A stretch of 20,508 nucleotides of DNA from JASHVB01 sp035535035 (GTDB taxonomy: Bacteria; Pseudomonadota; Alphaproteobacteria; Acetobacterales; Acetobacteraceae). Within the stretch, counting starts at the first letter, position 1; every line of letters starts with the position of its first letter. Below the pieces are notes generated by a model. The model saw only the letters and a list, made by a program, of their open reading frames with translations, had not been told where the DNA came from and made no database searches. Positions 15,093-20,508 of the stretch are shown here, piece after piece. The position numbers and the translations under genes are program-made. The DNA is taken from the NCBI GenBank assembly GCA_035535035.1, contig DATLQW010000150.1:1-20508 (forward strand), read 5' to 3'.

Positions 15093-15764
15093 ATGTCCCT
15101 GGCCGACGACATCCGCCACGCACTGCCCCTGCCGCATCCGGCGGGCCGGCCATTTCTCCTGGGCGGCCTGGTCGTCATCCTGCTCGGCCTGCTGGTGGCC
15201 CATTGGCTGTCCTGGATCGGGCTGCTGTTCACGCTGTTCTGCCTGTTTTTCTTCCGCGATCCCGAGCGTGTCCCGCCGGACCGCTCCGGTGCGATCGTGG
15301 CACCCGCCGACGGACGCGTGGTATCGGTCGCGCTCAGCACGCTGCCGGCCGAGCTGGGCCTCGGGGCGGTTCCGCGCTGGCGCGTCTCGATCTTCCTGTC
15401 GGTGCTCAACGTCCACGTGAACCGGATTCCCGCCAGCGGGACAGTCACGCGCATCGCCTATCGGCATGGCAGCTTCCTCAGCGCCAGCCTCGACAAGGCA
15501 AGCGACACCAACGAACGCAACGCCGTGGCCCTCCGCTTGCCGGACGGGCGGGAGATCGCGGTGGTGCAGATCGCCGGCCTGATCGCCCGGCGAATCCTGT
15601 GCACGCTCCGCGAGGGCGACGCGGTGCATGCCGGAGCCCGGTTCGGCATGATCCGCTTCGGCAGCCGCACCGACCTTTACCTCCCGGAAGGTGTGCGGCC
15701 TTTGGTCGCCGAGGGGCAGACCATGCTCGGTGGCGAAACGGTGATCGCGGAACTCCTGTCGTGA
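15093..15764 (+). CDS. psd: Phosphatidylserine decarboxylase proenzyme (short type)
   Basis: It converts phosphatidylserine to phosphatidylethanolamine at the inner membrane. This 223-aa proenzyme is the short archaeal/alphaproteobacterial kind. Residues 18-55 form two hydrophobic segments, followed by FFRDPERVPP (53-62), APADGRVVSV (70-79), LNVHVNRIPASG (105-116) and the self-cleavage site FGSRTDLYLP, where Gly190-Ser191 is cut. Ser191 becomes the pyruvoyl group of the small alpha chain. It is followed after 31 bp by pssA on the same strand, so the two consecutive steps of phosphatidylethanolamine synthesis are encoded together. The start at 15093 fits the family; the ribosome-binding site is weak. 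Confidence 0.95.
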   Translation: MSLADDIRHALPLPHPAGRPFLLGGLVVILLGLLVAHWLSWIGLLFTLFCLFFFRDPERVPPDRSGAIVAPADGRVVSVALSTLPAELGLGAVPRWRVSIFLSVLNVHVNRIPASGTVTRIAYRHGSFLSASLDKASDTNERNAVALRLPDGREIAVVQIAGLIARRILCTLREGDAVHAGARFGMIRFGSRTDLYLPEGVRPLVAEGQTMLGGETVIAELLS

Positions 15765-15795
15765 CCCGGGCGGACCGCGGCATTGGAGGGGCCCG

Positions 15796-16674
15796 ATGAG
15801 CGAAGCGCCACGGCCGGATTGGGCGTCGCCGTCGCGCGTTTCGCCGATGCGCCGGTTGCGCCGGCTGCGGCCCCGCCAACGGCCCCGCTACAAAGGGCCG
15901 TCATTCAACCGGATGGTGCCCAATCTGCTCACCCTGATCGGCCTGTGCGCCGGCCTGACCGCCATGCGCTTTGCGCTGGAGGCGCGGTTCGGGTCGGCCG
16001 CCGTGGCGATCACCGTTGCCGGCGCGATCGACGGCCTGGACGGCCGGCTGGCGCGCCTGCTGAAGGCGACCTCCCGGTTCGGCGCGGAATTCGACAGCCT
16101 CGCCGATTTTCTGTGCTTCGGCGTGGCGCCGGCATTCACGCTGTACATCTGGTCGCTGCAGCGCGCCGGCGGATTCGGCTACACGCCCTGCCTGATGTTC
16201 GCCGTCTGCATGGCGCTGCGGCTGGCACGCTTCAATGCCGCGCTGGATGGGGCACCGAAGCCGGCCTACGCCTACAATTTCTTCACCGGCGTGCCCGCCC
16301 CGGCCGGAGCTGGCCTGGTGCTGTTCCCGCTGTTCCTCGGGCTGGAGGCGAAATCGCTCGGCTGGACGTGGCTGCTGGCCGTCGCGCAATTTCCGCTGTT
16401 CTGCGCCGCGGTGCTGGCCGGAACCGCGCTGCTGCTGGTCTCCACCCTGCCAGTCTGGAGCTTCAAGAACTTCAAGGTACCGGCCGAATACGTGCTGCCC
16501 GTATTGCTCGGAACCGGGATCTACGCCGCATTGCTGGTCGCCGACCCCTGGGCGGCATTGGCGGCGGCCGGTTTGATCTATCTCGTTATGCTGCCGTTCA
16601 GTGTGCGCAGCTTCCGCCGGCTGCGGCGGGAAGCCGAGGGCAGCGGCGACGAACCGGATCACGCACCCAAATAA
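15796..16674 (+). CDS. pssA: CDP-diacylglycerol-serine O-phosphatidyltransferase
   Basis: It makes phosphatidylserine from CDP-diacylglycerol and serine at the inner membrane, the step before psd. This 292-aa protein is in the CDP-alcohol phosphatidyltransferase family. The signature DG-x2-AR-x8-G-x3-D-x3-D is complete (Asp82, Gly83, Ala86, Arg87, Gly96, Asp100, Asp104). Multiple membrane helices run from ~42 to 270. An arginine-rich N-terminus (RRLRRLRPRQRPRYK) precedes PNLLTLIGLCAGL. The start has GGAGGGG about 5 nt upstream. The order psd-pssA is common in alphaproteobacteria. The gene ends convergently, 51 bp from the TPR gene. Confidence 0.94.
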   Translation: MSEAPRPDWASPSRVSPMRRLRRLRPRQRPRYKGPSFNRMVPNLLTLIGLCAGLTAMRFALEARFGSAAVAITVAGAIDGLDGRLARLLKATSRFGAEFDSLADFLCFGVAPAFTLYIWSLQRAGGFGYTPCLMFAVCMALRLARFNAALDGAPKPAYAYNFFTGVPAPAGAGLVLFPLFLGLEAKSLGWTWLLAVAQFPLFCAAVLAGTALLLVSTLPVWSFKNFKVPAEYVLPVLLGTGIYAALLVADPWAALAAAGLIYLVMLPFSVRSFRRLRREAEGSGDEPDHAPK

Positions 16675-16725
16675 CCCGCGCCGGGATAATCCAGGCCGGC
16701 AAGCCAACAATGCCGGGCGTTGCGG

Positions 16726-18192
16726 TCAGGCGACAAACCCCCGCAGCGCCGCAGCGACGCGCGCAACAACCGGCCCCCATCCGTCGCTCGCCGCGCGGAA
16801 CAGCCGCGCAGTCGGATACCACGGGCTGTCCGCGCGATGCTCCAGCCAGCGCCAGTCGGCCACGCGCGGCAACAGCACCCAGACCGGCTTGCCCATGGCA
16901 CCCGCAAGATGCGCCACCGCGGTGTCCACCGAGATCACCAGGTCCAGGTTGGCGATCGCCGCCGCGGTTTCGGCGAAGTCGGTCAATTCCGTGCCGATGC
17001 CCCGCAGCGCGGCACAGGCCCGCAGCGCCTCCGAATCCGCCGGCCGCACATCGCGCTGCAGGCTGACGAACGACCCCGGCAGGCCGGTCAGCCGCAGCAG
17101 CAACTCCGCCGGAATCGATCGCTGCCGATCGTTTTGGTGCGCCGGATTGCCCGACCAGGCCAACCCAATACGGGGCCGTGCGTCGCCCGCCAGCCGCCGG
17201 GCCCAATCGTCAACCCGGCCGGGATCCGGCAGCAGATACGGAACCGAACCGGGAATCGTCGCAAGCTGCGTGTTGAACACCTGCGCGAGACCCATCGTCG
17301 TGCTGTGATAATGCAGGTCCGTTCCGAACGGCAGTGCATCGAGCACCTCGGCAACCGGCGCGGCCATCCGGAACAACGGCGCCAATGCCGGGAACGCAAC
17401 GTGGATCAGCCGCGCCGGCGCACGCGCCGCAACCATCGGCACGTAGCGAAAGAACTGGATCGCATCCCCGATCCCCTGCTCGTCCGTCAACACGATGGTG
17501 CGGCCCCGCAGCGCCTGCCCGTTCCATCGCAGATCGTCGGGCAGAGCCAGGGCCTGGCGCCGCAAATGCGGCGTCAGGTGACGCCAGGCGTATTCGTTCC
17601 AGCCCTCGGCAAACCGCCCGGCGCGCAGCAGCGCGATGCCGAGACTCATGCGGTGGGCGGCATCTCCCGGCAGCAATCGGGCGGCTGCCTGAAAATGCCC
17701 GAGCGCCGCCGGGTCGCCATCCGCCTCCAGTATTTCCGCCAGCAGGCCATGCGCCGATCCGGCGAACTCTGCGCTGCCATCGCCCGTTTCCAGCAACGGG
17801 ACGACAGCCGAACGCGCCGCCTCAAGTGCGCCCTGCCGCAGCAGCACCCGTGCCACCTGCAACCGGTAGCCCGGATCGGCCGGCGCCAGCGCGCAGGCCT
17901 CCCGCGCATGAACCAATGCGTCGTCGAGCAAATCGGTCGCCAGGCAGGCCCGGGCCAGCGCGCCGAGCGCGGGCGCGAACCGGGGCTTGCCGCGCAGCAC
18001 GCCGAGCAAGCGGGCAACCGCATTGCCGCACTGCCCACGCTCGATCTCGATGTCCGCAAGCTGGGTCGCCGCCGCCGCGTGCATCGGGTCGTGCCGCAGG
18101 ACCCGATGCAGCAAATCGGCCGCATCGCGGTAATCCCCCGCCGTGCAATGGGCGGCGGCCTGCGCCATCCAGGCGTTGACCTCGCGGCTCAC
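16726..18192 (-). CDS. TPR protein with C-terminal glycosyltransferase-like domain
   Basis: This 488-aa protein is in two parts. Residues ~8-200 are tetratricopeptide-type helical repeats (AAAHCTAGDYRDAADLLHRV, then further ~34-residue units), ending in AEGWNEYAWR. Residues ~225-480 form a GT-B-like domain: LTDEQGIGDAIQFFRYVP (~235), RIGLAWSGNP (~350), SIPAELL, and ISVDTAVAHLAGAMGKPVWV (~425), as in heptosyltransferase/GT9-like and TPR-GT proteins. The donor and acceptor are not known, and no single catalytic base can be assigned. The start is a GTG at 18192 with AGGAG only 2 nt away; ATG 18168 is an alternative. It lies 28 bp after the DUF3576 gene and is probably cotranscribed with it. Confidence 0.87.
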   Translation of the reverse strand: MSREVNAWMAQAAAHCTAGDYRDAADLLHRVLRHDPMHAAAATQLADIEIERGQCGNAVARLLGVLRGKPRFAPALGALARACLATDLLDDALVHAREACALAPADPGYRLQVARVLLRQGALEAARSAVVPLLETGDGSAEFAGSAHGLLAEILEADGDPAALGHFQAAARLLPGDAAHRMSLGIALLRAGRFAEGWNEYAWRHLTPHLRRQALALPDDLRWNGQALRGRTIVLTDEQGIGDAIQFFRYVPMVAARAPARLIHVAFPALAPLFRMAAPVAEVLDALPFGTDLHYHSTTMGLAQVFNTQLATIPGSVPYLLPDPGRVDDWARRLAGDARPRIGLAWSGNPAHQNDRQRSIPAELLLRLTGLPGSFVSLQRDVRPADSEALRACAALRGIGTELTDFAETAAAIANLDLVISVDTAVAHLAGAMGKPVWVLLPRVADWRWLEHRADSPWYPTARLFRAASDGWGPVVARVAAALRGFVA

Positions 18193-18220
18193 GGCTCCTG
18201 GTGGCGAACCGTCTCCTGCT

Positions 18221-18763
18221 TCAACTATTGGCCTGGGATTGCTGGCGAAGCTGGCGGGCGCGGGCCAACACCTTGTTCTCGATTTCGCCTACCGTCATCG
18301 GGCTGATCGGCGCATCGACCCACTGGCCGTTCTGCAGCACCTGCCGGAAGATCGCCACCCGGACCCCGTCGCTGCGCAGCTCGCGGCCCATGATATAGGC
18401 GGTCGCCTTGAAACGTTCGCCCGCCGACGTGGGCGGCGAATACCAGTCGGTGATGATGACGCCGCTGAACGGGTCGGCGGAGGAGAGCGGCATGAAGCTC
18501 AGCGTATCCAGCGCGCCACGCCACAGATAGGCATTCACCCCAATCGCGCTGGCGCCATTGTCCAGCTTCCGATGCTTGTCGGTGCCGAAATCCAGCAGGT
18601 TGTCGCGACCGGTCACGCTGCCGAATTTGCCCAGGTCGGAGCCGGGTTCGCCGGCATAGTCGGGCGAATCCGGGTCCTGGTTGTTCGCGCGAGTCTGCCC
18701 GCACCCCACCAACAGCGGCAGACAGAACAGCAGTGCCAGGACCGTGCGCAACGTGAAAGTCAT
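18221..18763 (-). CDS. DUF3576 lipoprotein
   Basis: This 180-aa protein has a lipoprotein signal peptide (TLRTVLALLFCLPLLVGC, lipobox LVGC with Cys21) followed by the alphaproteobacterial DUF3576 domain. Characteristic segments are GSVTGRDNLLDFGTD, SAIGVNAYLWRGALDTLSFM and PFSGVIITDWYSPP, then a C-terminal helix IENKVLARARQLRQQ. It should be lipidated and face the periplasm, at the outer or inner membrane. The family is uncharacterised. In related genomes it often precedes leuS and lptE, as I recall; here a TPR-glycosyltransferase gene follows instead. The ribosome-binding site is weak. Confidence 0.9.
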   Translation of the reverse strand: MTFTLRTVLALLFCLPLLVGCGQTRANNQDPDSPDYAGEPGSDLGKFGSVTGRDNLLDFGTDKHRKLDNGASAIGVNAYLWRGALDTLSFMPLSSADPFSGVIITDWYSPPTSAGERFKATAYIMGRELRSDGVRVAIFRQVLQNGQWVDAPISPMTVGEIENKVLARARQLRQQSQANS

Positions 18764-18815
18764 TGGTTCAGCCTGTCGCAGTGAATCGCATGCGCCGGAT
18801 CGGCCATGCTGGCCC

Positions 18816-18845
18816 TATCTAGCGTGTCCGGCGGGTGATCGCCAA
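18816..18845 (-). promoter_or_regulatory. Possible promoter for the DUF3576 gene
   Basis: On the minus strand, TTGGCG (18840-18845) and TAGATA (18816-18821) are separated by 18 nt, placing the start site ~45 bp before the ATG at 18763. The match is moderate and the region is otherwise GC-rich. Confidence 0.35.
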
Positions 18846-18923
18846 GCGCGTTGGTCCCGGCCGCCCGGCGATGATCGCGGTCCAGCCTGCGCTCACGCCG
18901 ATCCTTCGACCGGGGATGTCCGG

Positions 18924-19517
18924 CTAGATCAGGGCGCCGATGGCGCCGGCTCCGCAACAGACGCCCACCGGCAGCCGCCGCGCTGAGGCGGCGCTGACGC
19001 CGCCCAGTGCGGCCACCGGCAGGCGGGCGCCGCGCGCGATCCGCGACCATCGCACCGGCCCAAGGCCGCCGGCTTGCGGATGGCTCGGCGTGGCGAACGC
19101 CGGCGACAGGAAGGCAAGGTTCGCCCCGGCCCGCCAGGCCCGGCGCAGTTCCACCGGTCCGTGCGCCGAACTGGTCAGCAGCCGACGCCGCGTGCGCGCC
19201 TGGCCGGGCCAGCGCCCGCCCCGCAGATGCACGCCGGCCCCCAGTGCCGCCGCCAGGCGAACGTCGCCCGCCACCACCAGGGCAAGCCGGCGCGCCCGGC
19301 AGATCCGCGCCAGCGCACGGCCCAGTTCCGCCCGGCCAGGGTCACCATCATGCCGCAGCACGACGCCGGCGAGGCCGCACGGCAGACTGGCGACGGAGCG
19401 TCGTGGATCGGCCAACCGCCGCTCGTCGGTGAACAGCCAAAGTACCGGGAACGCTGCGTGGCCGCGCCTGCGTCGCGCCTTGACTGCGCGCGCCCATGCG
19501 GCAAGCCTCGCATCCAT
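18924..19517 (-). CDS. Thiamine phosphate synthase (ThiE/TenI) family protein
   Basis: This 197-aa TIM-barrel protein is related to ThiE, which joins the thiazole and pyrimidine halves of thiamine. Seen: LWLFTDERRLADP (~26-38), GLAGVVLRHDGDPGR (~49-63), LVVAGDVRLAAALGAGVHL, TSSAHGPVELRRAWRAGANL, AFLSPAFATPSHP and VAALGGVSAASARRL. These follow the ThiE order. It is somewhat shorter than the ~210 aa norm, and a TenI-like non-catalytic role is possible. The start ATG at 19517 overlaps the ATG of yggS on the other strand. A later start would be within the charged leader (residues 1-20). No TPP riboswitch or other thi gene is nearby. Confidence 0.78.
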   Translation of the reverse strand: MDARLAAWARAVKARRRRGHAAFPVLWLFTDERRLADPRRSVASLPCGLAGVVLRHDGDPGRAELGRALARICRARRLALVVAGDVRLAAALGAGVHLRGGRWPGQARTRRRLLTSSAHGPVELRRAWRAGANLAFLSPAFATPSHPQAGGLGPVRWSRIARGARLPVAALGGVSAASARRLPVGVCCGAGAIGALI

Positions 19518-20199
19518 GGCACCCCCTGTCCTGTCCGGCGCAACCAGTATCGCCGAAAACCTGCATCGTGTGCGGGATCGCATCGCGGATGCGGCGATCA
19601 AGGCGGGGCGCCGGCCGGAAGACGTCACTCTGGTGGCGGTCAGCAAGACCAAGCCGGTCGAGGCGATCCGCGCCGCGCTCGCCGCCGGACAGACGGTGTT
19701 CGGCGAAAACCGGGTGCAGGAGGCGGCGGCGAAATTCCCGCCGCTGCGGGCGGAGCATCGGTTCAGCCTGCATTTGATCGGTGGGCTGCAATCCAACAAG
19801 GCGCGCGACGCGGTGCGGCTCGCTGAGGTCATCGAGACGCTGGACCGGCCGCACCTGGCGGATGCTATTGCCGCGGCGATCGCCAAGGAAGGCCGGACGC
19901 CGACGCTGCTGATCGAAGTGAACGTCGGCGGCGAGGCACAGAAGTCGGGCGTCGGGCGGGCGGAGGCCGATGGGTTCATCGACGAGTGCAAGGGACGCTT
20001 CGGTGCGGCATTGGCAGGCCTGATGTGCGTGCCGCCGCACGAGGCCGACCCACGGCCGCATTTCACCTGGTTGGCAGAGCATGCCGCGAAGCACGGACTG
20101 CCGGTATTGTCGATGGGGATGTCGGCGGATTTTGAAATCGCGATCGCCTGCGGCGCGACCTGGGTGCGGGTCGGCAGCGCGATCTTCGGGGCGCGTTGA
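19516..20199 (+). CDS. yggS: YggS-family pyridoxal phosphate homeostasis protein
   Basis: This 227-aa cytosolic PLP-binding protein (PLPBP/YggS/PROSC) binds pyridoxal 5'-phosphate on a lysine without known catalysis and helps control vitamin B6 levels. VTLVAVSKTKPVEAIRAAL carries the PLP lysine (Lys44). FGENRVQEA, LHLIGGLQSNKA, LIEVNVGGEAQKSGV, GLMCVPP and SMGMSADFEIAIACGATWVR followed by VGSAIFGAR match the family from end to end. Length is normal (~220-235). The start ATG 19516 shares a CATG with the ATG of the divergent ThiE-like gene, so neither gene has an independent 5' leader or ribosome-binding site outside the other's coding region. A hairpin follows the stop. Confidence 0.95.
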   Translation: MAPPVLSGATSIAENLHRVRDRIADAAIKAGRRPEDVTLVAVSKTKPVEAIRAALAAGQTVFGENRVQEAAAKFPPLRAEHRFSLHLIGGLQSNKARDAVRLAEVIETLDRPHLADAIAAAIAKEGRTPTLLIEVNVGGEAQKSGVGRAEADGFIDECKGRFGAALAGLMCVPPHEADPRPHFTWLAEHAAKHGLPVLSMGMSADFEIAIACGATWVRVGSAIFGAR

Positions 20200-20214
20200 G
20201 CAATACAAGACCTG

Positions 20215-20230
20215 TCCCGCGCTTGCGGGA
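20215..20230 (+). terminator. Hairpin downstream of yggS
   Basis: TCCCGC-GCTT-GCGGGA is a perfect 6-bp stem 15 nt after the yggS stop. There is no U-run, so at best it is a weak or Rho-assisted terminator. An 8-bp outer inverted repeat, CCTGTCCC (20211-20218) and GGGACAGG (20324-20331), brackets the following ~105 bp, suggesting that the hairpin belongs to a dispersed intergenic repeat. Confidence 0.4.
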
Positions 20231-20393
20231 GAGGCGCGCGTGAGGGCCGAGGGTGAGGGTGACCGGGTCGGCAGGCGGCAGCCTTGCTTCCATCGTTGCG
20301 CAGCACCCGCACCCGCCGCAGGTGGGACAGGCGCGTGCTTGGCGCCCTAAAGACTGACGTACGCGAGCGGGAACCGGGTACCATGTCGTTGCG

Positions 20394-20479
20394 AGGAGCG
20401 GAGCGACGAAGCAATCTCCCGCCCGATGACGCAGGACCGCGGCTCATCGGGCGGGGGATTGCTTCGTCGCTCCGCTCCT
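20394..20479. repeat. Long palindrome (36-bp arms), dispersed-repeat type
   Basis: The left arm (20394-20429, starting AGGAGCGGAGCGACGAAGCA) and right arm (20444-20479) are reverse complements with one mismatch, around a 14-nt loop (20430-20443). The arm resembles the widely dispersed intergenic palindromes reading GCGAGGAGCGAAGCGACGAAGCAATC in many proteobacteria. The right copy is not followed by the usual CGCAATGAC. It would form a very stable hairpin in RNA or single-stranded DNA. The rest of 20200-20508 holds no gene I can support. Confidence 0.9.
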
Positions 20480-20508
20480 AACAAGAAAGAAGCGGAAAAC
20501 TTGCTCCG

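Noticed and set aside
16720..18306. 528-codon plus-strand frame
   Set aside because: It is antisense to the TPR/glycosyltransferase gene and lacks any motif.
19517..19700. TPP riboswitch upstream of the ThiE-like gene
   Set aside because: The upstream DNA is yggS coding sequence and I see no thi-box consensus.
18924..20447. 507-codon minus-strand frame
   Set aside because: Only the last 197 codons match a family (ThiE-like). The upstream part is antisense to yggS and a palindrome.

Overview
The window is GC-rich (roughly two thirds G+C in the core genes). It looks like a chromosomal segment from an alphaproteobacterium, most likely Rhodospirillales/Acetobacteraceae. That placement is inference. 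It rests on codon usage, the DUF3576 lipoprotein, the short phosphatidylserine decarboxylase plus CDP-alcohol phosphotransferase pair, and the style of the TPR-glycosyltransferase and LysM proteins. No rRNA, tRNA or CRISPR array was seen.

Layout. 1-459: no recognisable gene, one strong hairpin. 460-2773: a DOPA 4,5-dioxygenase-like gene (-) divergent from a two-domain NitT/TauT-type ABC permease (+) that has no ATPase or binding-protein gene in the window. 2747-5356: a decayed accessory island. It holds an MntA/HepT toxin-antitoxin pair whose hepT is broken by a 1-nt deletion, bracketed by ~60-bp direct repeats that duplicate the end of the permease gene. It also holds a 5' fragment of a group II intron, a MITE-like inverted-repeat unit, and a RES-domain toxin gene lacking its normal C-terminus, in DNA of clearly lower GC. 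5534-10147: a single-chain full ABC exporter (1195 aa, -) divergent from a LysR regulator (+), with a dyad between them. 10134-10861: a broken two-gene module, a 5'-truncated Uma2 nuclease followed with an ATGA overlap by a small gene interrupted by one in-frame amber codon. 10908-13280: two convergent, paralogous sulfotransferases, each with the same N-terminal beta-rich module; the second has a good sigma70-like promoter with a palindrome at the start site. 13281-13570: an intergenic region with a 16-bp tandem repeat.

13571-20199 is mostly core genome. It contains a membrane-anchored LysM protein overlapping tail-to-tail with a conserved-looking hypothetical gene; psd-pssA, which make phosphatidylethanolamine through phosphatidylserine; and a TPR/glycosyltransferase-like gene downstream of a DUF3576 lipoprotein gene. 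It ends with a ThiE-family gene and yggS, divergent genes whose ATG codons overlap in one CCATGG. 20200-20508 is intergenic, with a terminator-like hairpin and a long, near-perfect palindrome of the dispersed-repeat type.

No single intact novel system is obvious. The most informative parts are the stacked broken toxin and mobile-element remnants at 2.75-5.36 kb, the Uma2/small-gene pair, and the mirrored sulfotransferase pair.
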